From Kitasatospora sp. MAP12-44 (GTDB lineage Bacteria; Actinomycetota; Actinomycetes; Streptomycetales; Streptomycetaceae), in NCBI RefSeq assembly GCF_029892095.1, contig NZ_JARZAE010000004.1, positions 2,728,001 through 2,792,000 on the forward strand: a stretch of DNA of 64,000 nucleotides, read 5' to 3'. Both the position numbers and the translations under genes were made by a program. The notes under the pieces were generated by a model. It did no database searches. It saw only the letters and a program-made list of their open reading frames with translations, and was not told the origin of the DNA. Below are positions 51,466 through 59,003 of this stretch, in pieces (the stretch's first letter is position 1; every line of letters begins with the position of its first letter).

Positions 51466-52743
51466 GTGCCAGCCCCCTCAGCCCCAGCATCGAACGACCA
51501 GAACCCGCCCCGCGCGAAGCGGCCCGCCAAGAGACCCGCCGCCGGCCCGACCGCCGTGGAACGACGGCTGGCGGCCGAACGCGCCGAGTTGCGGGCCGCC
51601 ACCCTCAAGCGGTTGGAGAAGTCGGCGGGCAAGCTGGCCACCGCGGCGATCTCGCGGATGGACGACCAACTCGGCTGGTACCGCCGGATGCCGCCCGAGC
51701 ACCGCTCCTGGATCGGCCTGGTCGCCCAGGCCGGCATCGCGGCCTTCACCGAGTGGTACCGCCACCCCGACGCCCCGCAGGCGATCAGCACCGACGTCTT
51801 CGGCACCGCGCCGCGCGAGCTGACCCGGGCGATCACATTGCGCCAGACCGTCGAGCTGATCCGCACCACCATCGAGGTGATGGAGGAGGCGATCCCCGAG
51901 GTCGCGGCGCCCGGCGACGAGGAGGGCATGCGCGAGTCGGTCCTGGTCTACGCCCGCGAGATCGCCTTCGCCACCGCCCAGGTCTACGCCCAGGCCGCCG
52001 AGGCCCGCGGCGCCTGGGACGCCCGTCTGGAGGCACTGGTCGTCAACTCGCTGCTCTCCGGGGACGCGGACGAGGGAGTGCTGTCGCGCGCCGCCGCCCT
52101 CGGCTGGGGACAGCCGAGCCAGGTCCGGGTGGTGATGGGCAGCGCCCCGGACGGCGACAGCGAGGCGGTGGTCGAGGCGATCCGGCGGGCCGCCCGCTAC
52201 GCCCGGCTGCATGTGCTGACCGGCGTGCTGGGCAAGCGACTTGTGGTGGTGGTCGGCGGCGAGAAGGAGCCGGTGCACGCCGCCCGCGCGCTGATCGGCC
52301 AGTTCGCCCCCGGCCCGGTGGTGGTCGGCCCGACCGTCAACGACCTGCTCTCGGCCACCCGCTCCGCCCACGCGGCGGCAGCCGGGCTGAAGGCCTGTGC
52401 GGCCTGGCCGGACGCTCCGCGCCCGGTCCTGGCGGACGATCTGCTGCCCGAGCGCGCGCTGGCCGGAGACCTGGTGGCGCGACGTCAGCTGGTGGAGGAG
52501 ATCTACACACCGTTGGACGAGGCAGGTTCGGCACTGCTGGAGACGCTGAGTGTCTTCCTGGAGCAGGCCTCCTCCTTGGAGGGCGCCGCCAGAATGCTCT
52601 TCGTCCACCCCAACACCGTGCGCTACCGGCTTCGTCGTGTGACTGACGTCACTGGCTACGCCCCTTCGGACGTGCGTTCGGCGTTCACTCTGCGCATCGC
52701 GCTCGCCTTGGGCCGACTGGAGTCCGGCGCCGAGCAGGGTTGA
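51466..52743 (+). CDS. fasR: PucR-type transcriptional activator of fatty-acid synthesis (FasR)
   Basis: The product has 425 residues. An N-terminal helical region and a GGDEF-like degenerate middle lead to the C-terminal PucR/CdaR helix-turn-helix (LFVHPNTVRYRLRRVTDVTG). It lies directly upstream of fabD in the same orientation, as SCO2386 (FasR) does in S. coelicolor, where it activates fabDHPF. The GTG at 51466 has a weak ribosome site. The call rests on position and domain. Confidence 0.9.
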   Translation: MPAPSAPASNDQNPPRAKRPAKRPAAGPTAVERRLAAERAELRAATLKRLEKSAGKLATAAISRMDDQLGWYRRMPPEHRSWIGLVAQAGIAAFTEWYRHPDAPQAISTDVFGTAPRELTRAITLRQTVELIRTTIEVMEEAIPEVAAPGDEEGMRESVLVYAREIAFATAQVYAQAAEARGAWDARLEALVVNSLLSGDADEGVLSRAAALGWGQPSQVRVVMGSAPDGDSEAVVEAIRRAARYARLHVLTGVLGKRLVVVVGGEKEPVHAARALIGQFAPGPVVVGPTVNDLLSATRSAHAAAAGLKACAAWPDAPRPVLADDLLPERALAGDLVARRQLVEEIYTPLDEAGSALLETLSVFLEQASSLEGAARMLFVHPNTVRYRLRRVTDVTGYAPSDVRSAFTLRIALALGRLESGAEQG

Positions 52744-52832
52744 CGGCCTGTAGGGATTCCACAATCCGACGTACTTATCTTCGTTACCGTCGCCTACCCG
52801 CCCACGGGCGCCTGGCGAGAGAGGGTTGAACC

Positions 52833-53771
52833 GTGCTCGTAATCGTCGCCCCTGGACAGGGTGCCCAGACTCCCGGCTTCCTCAACCCCTGGCTCGAGCT
52901 GGACGGCGTAGCCGCCCAGCTGGCCGAGTGGACCGAGGCGGCCGGCCTCGACCTGGCGCACTACGGGACCGAGGCCTCGGCCGAGGAGATCAAGGACACC
53001 GCCGTCGCCCAGCCGCTGCTGGTCGCCGCCGGTCTGATCACCGCCGGGGCGCTCTTCCCCGGCCAGGACGAGGCCGTCAAGCGGATCGGCGCGCTCGCCG
53101 GACACAGCGTCGGTGAGATCACCGCCGCGAGCATCGGCGGCGTGCTGAGCGCCACCGACGCGCTCACCTTCGTCCGCGAGCGTGGCCGCGCGATGGCCGA
53201 GGCCGCCGCGGTCACCGCCACCGGCATGATCGCCGTGCTCGGCGGCGACCCCGAGCTGGTGGCGGCCAAGCTGGCCGAACACGGCCTGACCGCCGCCAAC
53301 AACAACGGCGGCGGCCAACTCGTGGCAGCCGGCACCCTGGAGCAGCTGGAGGCCCTGCGGGCCGACCCGCCGGCCGGCTCCAAGCTGATCGCCCTCAAGG
53401 TGGCCGGCGCGTTCCACACCGAGCACATGGCCCCCGGCGTGCAGCGCCTGGCCGAGCTCGCCCCCAGCCTGACGGTGGCCGACCCGCTGGTCAGCTACGT
53501 CTCCAACCGGGACGGCGAGGTCGTCCAGTCCGGCGCCGAGGTGCTGAGCCGCCTGGTCGCCCAGGTCTCCAACCCGGTCCGCTGGGACCTGTGCATGGAG
53601 ACCCTGGGGCAGCTCGGCGCGACCTGCGTGATCGAGATGGCTCCGGCCGGCACGCTGACCGGCCTGCTCAAGCGCAACCTCAAGGGCGTCGCCACGCTGG
53701 CCCTGAAGACCCCCGCCGACCTCGACAAGGCCCGAGCCCTGGTGGCCGAGCACGCCGAGGTGGGCGCATGA
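52833..53771 (+). CDS. fabD: malonyl-CoA:ACP malonyltransferase
   Basis: This 312-residue enzyme has the APGQGAQTPGFLNPW start, nucleophile Ser92 in GHSVGE and His195 in FHTEHM. It loads malonate from CoA onto ACP for fatty-acid and polyketide synthesis. GAGGG precedes the GTG. The stop overlaps the fabH start (ATGA), so it begins the fabD-fabH-acpP-fabF operon downstream of fasR. Confidence 0.96.
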   Translation: MLVIVAPGQGAQTPGFLNPWLELDGVAAQLAEWTEAAGLDLAHYGTEASAEEIKDTAVAQPLLVAAGLITAGALFPGQDEAVKRIGALAGHSVGEITAASIGGVLSATDALTFVRERGRAMAEAAAVTATGMIAVLGGDPELVAAKLAEHGLTAANNNGGGQLVAAGTLEQLEALRADPPAGSKLIALKVAGAFHTEHMAPGVQRLAELAPSLTVADPLVSYVSNRDGEVVQSGAEVLSRLVAQVSNPVRWDLCMETLGQLGATCVIEMAPAGTLTGLLKRNLKGVATLALKTPADLDKARALVAEHAEVGA

Positions 53772-54799
53772 GCAACGTCCGGATCCAGCCGACCACCGGT
53801 GCCGCGTACGCGCGGATCCACGGTGTGGGCGGCTACCGGCCGGTCCGGGTGATCCCGAACTCCGAGGTGCTTGAGTGGATCGAGTCCTCGGACGAGTGGA
53901 TCCGGACCCGCAGCGGCATCGCCGAACGGCGCTGGGCGGGCCCGAGTGAGACCGTCGCCGAGATGTCGGTGCAGGCCGCCGGCAAGGCGATCGCCCAGGC
54001 CGGCATCGACGCGGCCCGGATCGGCGGCGTCATCGTGGCCACCGTCTCGCACTTCAAGCAGACGCCGGCCATCGCCACCGAGATCGCCGAGCGGCTCGGC
54101 TGCGGCACCGCACCCGCCTTCGACATCTCGGCGGCCTGCGCCGGCTTCGGCTACGGCCTCTCGCTGGCCGACGGCATGATCCGCGGCGGCAGCGCCGAGT
54201 ACGTGCTGGTCATCGGCGTCGAGCGGCTGAGCGACCTGACCGACCCGCACGACCGCTCCACCGCCTTCATCTTCGGCGACGGCGCCGGCGCGGCCGTGGT
54301 CGGCCCCTCCGACGAGCCGGGGATCGGCAAGATCATCTGGGGCTCGGACGGGTCGCAGAAGGACGTCATCACCCAGACCGAGGCATGGGACACCGCCTTC
54401 GCCAAGCCGGACGCCATCAACGGCGTCGGCGCGGAGCAGAAGTGGCCCGCGCTGCGGATGGAGGGCCAGACGGTCTTCCGCTGGGCGGTCTGGGAGATGG
54501 CCAAGGTGGCCCAGCAGGCGCTGGACGCCGCCGGCGTGACGGCCGACCAGCTCGGTGCCTTCATCCCCCACCAGGCCAACATGCGCATCACCGATGCCAT
54601 GATCAAGGCCCTCAAACTGCCCGACTCGGTGCCGGTCGCCCGCGACATCGCCGAGACCGGGAACACCTCCGCCGCCTCGATCCCGCTCGCCATGGAACGC
54701 ATGTTGGAGAGCGGCGAGGCAAAGAGCGGAGACCTCGCCCTGATCATCGGCTTCGGGGCGGGTCTGGTCTACGCCGCGGCAGTCGTTACCCTCCCATAG
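53768..54799 (+). CDS. fabH: beta-ketoacyl-ACP synthase III
   Basis: The product has 343 residues. The Cys-His-Asn triad is Cys124 (DISAACAGFG), His268 (FIPHQAN) and Asn299 (ETGNTSAAS). It condenses acyl-CoA primers with malonyl-ACP and so sets the branched-chain starter units typical of Streptomyces. The ATG overlaps the fabD stop. It is followed by acpP after 82 bp. Confidence 0.96.
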   Translation: MSNVRIQPTTGAAYARIHGVGGYRPVRVIPNSEVLEWIESSDEWIRTRSGIAERRWAGPSETVAEMSVQAAGKAIAQAGIDAARIGGVIVATVSHFKQTPAIATEIAERLGCGTAPAFDISAACAGFGYGLSLADGMIRGGSAEYVLVIGVERLSDLTDPHDRSTAFIFGDGAGAAVVGPSDEPGIGKIIWGSDGSQKDVITQTEAWDTAFAKPDAINGVGAEQKWPALRMEGQTVFRWAVWEMAKVAQQALDAAGVTADQLGAFIPHQANMRITDAMIKALKLPDSVPVARDIAETGNTSAASIPLAMERMLESGEAKSGDLALIIGFGAGLVYAAAVVTLP

Positions 54800-54881
54800 G
54801 CACCGTTACACGCCTTACGGACCATTACTCGGCGTCATGCACCCGCAGGACGTCATCACCACTGAATGAGGAGCAGCCACT

Positions 54882-55124
54882 ATGGCTACCAAGGACGAGG
54901 TCCTGGAAGGTCTCGCCGAGATCGTCAACGAGATCGCCGGTATCCCGGCCGAGGACGTTGAGCTCGACAAGTCGTTCACCGATGACCTGGACGTCGACTC
55001 GCTGTCCATGGTCGAGGTTGTCGTCGCCGCTGAGGAGCGCTTCGACGTGAAGATCCCGGACGACGAGGTCAAGAACCTCAAGACGGTCGGCGACGCGGTG
55101 GACTACATCCTCGCCCAGGCCTGA
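54882..55124 (+). CDS. acpP: acyl carrier protein of fatty-acid synthase
   Basis: This 80-residue acidic protein has phosphopantetheine site Ser40 in DVDSLSMVE and the conserved helix IPDDEVKNLKTVGDAVDYIL. GAGGAG precedes the ATG. It carries the growing chain as a thioester for FabD, FabH and FabF. It lies between fabH and fabF, as in all streptomycetes. Confidence 0.98.
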   Translation: MATKDEVLEGLAEIVNEIAGIPAEDVELDKSFTDDLDVDSLSMVEVVVAAEERFDVKIPDDEVKNLKTVGDAVDYILAQA

Positions 55125-55214
55125 TCACCTTCCGGTGGGGGCGGCCGATCCGCCGCCCCCACCGGGCCCCTTCCCGGCCGGCCACCGCCTGCTCACGTGA
55201 GAGAAGAAGAACCA

Positions 55215-56480
55215 GTGACCGCTGAAAACCGCACCGTGGTCGTCACGGGTATCGGCGCCTTCACGCCGCTGGGCGGCGACGCCGCCTCCAGCTGGGAGGG
55301 CCTGATCGCCGGCCGTTCCGGCGTGGCCGCGCTGACCGAAGAGTGGGCTGCCGACCTGCCGGTCCGGATCGCCGCACGCACCGCCGTGGAGCCGAGCGAG
55401 ATCCTGCCCCGCCCGCTCTGCCGCAAGCTGGACCGCTCGGCGCAGTTCGCGCTGATCGCCGCCCGCGAGGCCTGGGCCGACGCCGGCTTCGACGTCCCGG
55501 CCACCGACGAGTCCTCCAAGATCCTCCCCGAGCGCCTGGGCTCCGTGATCGCCTCCGGCATCGGCGGCGTCACCACCCTGCTCGACCAGTACGACGTGCT
55601 GAAGGAGAAGGGCGTCCGCAAGGTGTCTCCGCACACCGTGCCGATGCTCATGCCCAACAGCCCCTCCGCCAACGTGGGTATCGAGGTCGGCGCCCGGGCC
55701 GGCGTGCACACCCCCGTCTCCGCCTGTGCCTCCGGCGCCGAGGCGATCGGCTACGCGATCGAGATGATCCGTACCGGCCGCGCCGACGTCGTGGTGGCCG
55801 GCGGCACCGAGGCGGCGATCCACCCGCTGCCGATCGTCGCCTTCGCCAACATGATGGCGATGTCCAAGAACAACGACGCCCCGCAGCACGCCTCGCGCCC
55901 GTACGACAAGGCCCGCGACGGCTTCGTGCTGGGCGAGGGCGCCGGCGTGGTGATCCTGGAGTCCGCCGAGCACGCCGCCGCGCGCGGCGCCCGGGTCTAC
56001 TGCGAGGCGGTCGGCCAGGGCCTCTCCTCGGACGCCCACCACATCGCGCAGCCGGAGCCCACCGGCTCGGGCGTGGCCCGCGCGCTGGCCCACCTGTTCG
56101 AGTCCACCGACCTGGACAAGGCCGAGGTGGTGCACGTCAACGCGCACGCCACCTCGACCCCGCAGGGCGACATCGCGGAGATCAAGGCGCTGCGCAAGGA
56201 GCTCGGCGAGCACCTGGACCACGTCGCCGTCTCCGCCACCAAGTCGATGACCGGCCACCTGCTGGGCGGCGCGGGCGGCATCGAGACCGTGGCCACCGTG
56301 CAGGCGCTCTACCACCGGCTGGCGCCGCCGACCATCAACCTCGACGACGTCGACGACGAGGTGGACGCGGACATCGTCCGGATCGAGGCCCGCGAGCTGC
56401 CGCAGGGCCGGATCGCCGCGCTGAACAACTCGTTCGGCTTCGGCGGCCACAACGTGGTGCTGGCCTTCCGCAGCATCTGA
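55215..56480 (+). CDS. fabF: beta-ketoacyl-ACP synthase II
   Basis: The GTG at 55215 follows AGAGAAG, giving 421 residues starting TAENRTVVVTGIG. Catalytic Cys171 lies in TPVSACASGAEA. The two His lie in NAHATSTPQGD and TKSMTGHLLGGAG. FNSFGFGGHN-type glycine loops end the protein (NNSFGFGGHNVVLAF). It elongates the chain by decarboxylative condensation. A strong hairpin follows, so the operon ends here. Confidence 0.96.
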   Translation: MTAENRTVVVTGIGAFTPLGGDAASSWEGLIAGRSGVAALTEEWAADLPVRIAARTAVEPSEILPRPLCRKLDRSAQFALIAAREAWADAGFDVPATDESSKILPERLGSVIASGIGGVTTLLDQYDVLKEKGVRKVSPHTVPMLMPNSPSANVGIEVGARAGVHTPVSACASGAEAIGYAIEMIRTGRADVVVAGGTEAAIHPLPIVAFANMMAMSKNNDAPQHASRPYDKARDGFVLGEGAGVVILESAEHAAARGARVYCEAVGQGLSSDAHHIAQPEPTGSGVARALAHLFESTDLDKAEVVHVNAHATSTPQGDIAEIKALRKELGEHLDHVAVSATKSMTGHLLGGAGGIETVATVQALYHRLAPPTINLDDVDDEVDADIVRIEARELPQGRIAALNNSFGFGGHNVVLAFRSI

Positions 56481-56493
56481 CGCACCGTACGAA

Positions 56494-56528
56494 GCGGGCA
56501 GCTCCCCCGGGCCGGGGGAGCTGCCCGC
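56494..56528. terminator. fab operon terminator
   Basis: GCGGGCAGCTCCCCC (56494-56508) pairs perfectly with 56514-56528 around GGGCC. It lies between fabF and the convergent DUF3145 gene. Confidence 0.9.
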
Positions 56529-56543
56529 TTTCGCGTCACGGCG

Positions 56544-57038
56544 TCACACCACCTGGTGCAGCCAGCGCACCGGCGCGCCCTCCCCCGCGTAGCGGAACGG
56601 CTCCAACTCGTCGTCCCACGGCTTGCCGAGCAGCCGGGAGATCTCGGCCTCCAGGTTCCCGCCCTCGTTGCGGGCGCGCAGCAGCACCGCGCGCAGCCGG
56701 TCCTCCGGGATCAGGATGTCCCCGTGCATACCGGTGACGGCGTGGAAGATGCCCAGGCTCGGGGTGCTGCTGTACCGCTCGCCCTCGGCCGTGGCACAGG
56801 GCTCGCTGGTCACCTCGTAGCGCATCAACTGCCAGCCGCGCAGGGCCGAGGCCAGCCGGGACGCGGTGCCCGGCTCCCCCTGCCAGGAGAACTCGGAGCG
56901 CCAGTGGCCGGGCGCGGCCGGCTGGCGGATCCAGTCGAGGCTGACCCGCACGCCGAGAACGCCCGCCATCGCCCATTCGACGTGCGGGCACAGCGCGCGG
57001 GGCGCGGAGTGGATGTACAGGACTCCACGTGTCGTCAC
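56544..57038 (-). CDS. DUF3145-family protein
   Basis: The product has 164 residues. TTRGVLYIHSAPRALCPHVE, the segments WRSEFSWQGEPGTASRLASA and GWQLMRYEVTSEP, and LGIFHAVTGMHGDILIPEDR identify DUF3145, a conserved actinobacterial protein of unknown function found next to fabF. It is soluble and has no obvious active site. It converges on the fab operon. Confidence 0.9.
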   Translation of the reverse strand: MTTRGVLYIHSAPRALCPHVEWAMAGVLGVRVSLDWIRQPAAPGHWRSEFSWQGEPGTASRLASALRGWQLMRYEVTSEPCATAEGERYSSTPSLGIFHAVTGMHGDILIPEDRLRAVLLRARNEGGNLEAEISRLLGKPWDDELEPFRYAGEGAPVRWLHQVV

Positions 57039-57342
57039 CGGGACCTCCAGGCTGTGGACGAGGGTCGCCTTCCCCAGCTGCCTCGTGCCCGTGGCCGGTT
57101 GGTCCTGAGCGTCACATGGCGGTTTGCTGCCCGTTTGTCACTCTGGTCAATCGACATTAGGTAACTAACTTGCTCAAAACGGACAGGCTTCAACCATGGT
57201 AGTCAGTTCCGCAGGGAGGTCTACCCCTGATCGGGATCTCTCCCCCGAACGGCCCCATCCACTGCCGGTGTGGCGGTGCGGCCACGCTATCGCGCCGAGC
57301 CGGAGCCTGTCTGACGGTCGGTCGGAACAGGCGCAAAAACGC

Positions 57343-57385
57343 GCCCCCAGGGTCGCGCGGAGCAACGCCGCGCGCCCCTGGGGGC
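57343..57385. terminator. long hairpin downstream of the oxidoreductase gene
   Basis: GCCCCCAGGG pairs with CCCTGGGGGC and the inner CGCGCGG with CCGCGCG, one mismatch between, around AGCAACG. It lies 18 bp after the minus-strand oxidoreductase stop. The rest of the 365-bp gap 57039-57403 shows nothing else. Confidence 0.85.
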
Positions 57386-57403
57386 CTTGAGCTTGACGAT
57401 CAC

Positions 57404-58429
57404 TCAGAAAGCGAGCTGGACCACCATCTTGCCGGTGTTGTCACCGCGCAGCAGGCCGATGAAGGCCTCGGGGGTGTTCTCGACGCCGTCCACCACGGTC
57501 TCGTCGTAGCTGAGGCTGCCGTCCTTCAGCCAGCCGGCCATCTCGGCGACGAACTGCGGCTGCAGCGCGGCGTGGTCGCCGACCAGCATGCCCTGCAGGC
57601 GCAGCCGCTTGCCGATGGCCAGCGCGAGGTTGCGCGGACCGGCGGGCGGCGCGGTGTCGTTGTACTGCGCGATGGCGCCGCACAGGGTGGCCCGGCCGTG
57701 CACGTTCAGCGCGCCGATCGCGGCCTCCAGGTGCTCACCGCCGACGTTGTCGAAGTAGACGTCGATGCCGTCGGGGGCGATCTCGGCCAGCTGCTCGCGG
57801 ACCGGTCCGTCCTTGTAGTTGAAGGCGGCGTCGAAGCCGTAGTCGTCGACCAGCTTGGCGACCTTCGCCGCCGAACCGGCCGAACCGACCACCCGGGAGG
57901 CGCCCTTGAGCCGGGCGATCTGGCCGACCAGCGAACCGACCGCGCCGGCCGCGCCGGAGACGAAGACGACGTCGCCCTTCTTCAGGCCCGCCACCTCCAA
58001 CAGCCCGGCGTAGGCGGTCAGTCCGGGCATCCCGAGGACGCCCAGGTAGTAGGAGAGCGGGGCCAGCTCCGGGTCGACCTTGACGGCGGCCTTGGCCGGC
58101 ACGGTGGCGTACTCGCGCCAGCCGGCGCCGTGCAGCACGGCGTCGCCGACCGCGATGCCCTCGGCGTTCGAGGCGACCACATAGCCCACGGCGCCGCCGT
58201 CCATCGGTGCGCCGAGCTGGAACGGCGGGGCGTAGGACTTGATGTCGTTCATCCGGCCGCGCATGTACGGGTCGACCGAGAGGAAGGCGTTGCGGACCAG
58301 GATCTCGCCCGGCTCGGGGCGTCGCACCGGCGCCTCGACGAGCTCGAAGTCGGTCGGTACCGGCCAGCCGTCGGGCCGGGCCCTGAGGTGCCACTCGCGG
58401 GCGGTGGTCGGCACGGACTGCTCTGCCAT
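57404..58429 (-). CDS. NADP-dependent oxidoreductase (MDR superfamily, zinc-free)
   Basis: The ATG at 58429 follows GGGAG, giving 341 residues. The GroES-like part has LSVDPYMRGRMNDIKSYAPP. The nucleotide fold has GAAGAVGSLVGQIARLKGA and FDNVGGEHLEAAIGAL, typical of the leukotriene B4 reductase/curcumin-reductase group, which reduces activated double bonds. No Zn-binding Cys is present. It is divergent from a MarR gene with a 19-bp palindrome between. Confidence 0.93.
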   Translation of the reverse strand: MAEQSVPTTAREWHLRARPDGWPVPTDFELVEAPVRRPEPGEILVRNAFLSVDPYMRGRMNDIKSYAPPFQLGAPMDGGAVGYVVASNAEGIAVGDAVLHGAGWREYATVPAKAAVKVDPELAPLSYYLGVLGMPGLTAYAGLLEVAGLKKGDVVFVSGAAGAVGSLVGQIARLKGASRVVGSAGSAAKVAKLVDDYGFDAAFNYKDGPVREQLAEIAPDGIDVYFDNVGGEHLEAAIGALNVHGRATLCGAIAQYNDTAPPAGPRNLALAIGKRLRLQGMLVGDHAALQPQFVAEMAGWLKDGSLSYDETVVDGVENTPEAFIGLLRGDNTGKMVVQLAF

Positions 58430-58464
58430 CGGTGTGCTCCCTGTTCTCTGATCCACGTTCTCTG

Positions 58465-58483
58465 GTCAACCTGGAAGGTTGAC
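58465..58483. promoter_or_regulatory. MarR operator candidate
   Basis: GTCAACCTGGAAGGTTGAC is a perfect 8-bp inverted repeat with a 3-base centre, 35 bp upstream of the oxidoreductase start and 63 bp upstream of the MarR start. A related half-site (AAAGGTTCAGC) follows at about 58,508. Confidence 0.7.
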
Positions 58484-58546
58484 TTACTGAAGCAACCATG
58501 GACATGAAAGGTTCAGCTTGTCAAATATTCAGGTAGGCTCTGCGGC

Positions 58547-58996
58547 ATGTCGAACCCACCCGTTCCCGCGACAGCCGACGACCTGACGCGGGAGGTCGTC
58601 GACCTGATGGCGGGCCTGGTCGCGCTCTTCCACCGGGAGTACGAGGAGGCCGCGGCCGCCCGCTCACTCACCGGGGCGCAGGCCAAGGTGCTCGCGCTGC
58701 TGCGGCGCGGGCCGATGCCGATGCGGCACATCGCGCAGACGCTGGGCTGTGAGCCGTCGAACATCACCGGCATCGTGGACCGGCTGGAGAACCGCGGATT
58801 CGTCACCCGGGAGGCCGATCCGCAGGACCGCCGGGTCAAGCTGGTCGCCGCCACCGAGGCCGGCGAGGCGGCCTCCGACGAGCTGCGGAAGTCCCTGAAC
58901 TTCGCCCGCGAGCCACTGGCCACCCTGGACGAGGCCGAGCGCGCCACGCTGCGCGACCTGCTCCGCCGCATGCTCACCGGCGCCGCTCAGGGCTGA
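58547..58996 (+). CDS. MarR-family regulator
   Basis: The product has 149 residues. The winged helix is MPMRHIAQTLGCEPSNITGI then VDRLENRGFVTREADPQDRR, flanked by dimerisation helices. MarR proteins release DNA on binding phenolic or reactive ligands. It is divergent from the MDR oxidoreductase, whose gene it probably represses. It converges with the P-type ATPase gene, seven bases apart. Confidence 0.93.
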   Translation: MSNPPVPATADDLTREVVDLMAGLVALFHREYEEAAAARSLTGAQAKVLALLRRGPMPMRHIAQTLGCEPSNITGIVDRLENRGFVTREADPQDRRVKLVAATEAGEAASDELRKSLNFAREPLATLDEAERATLRDLLRRMLTGAAQG

Positions 58997-59003
58997 GCGA
59001 TCC

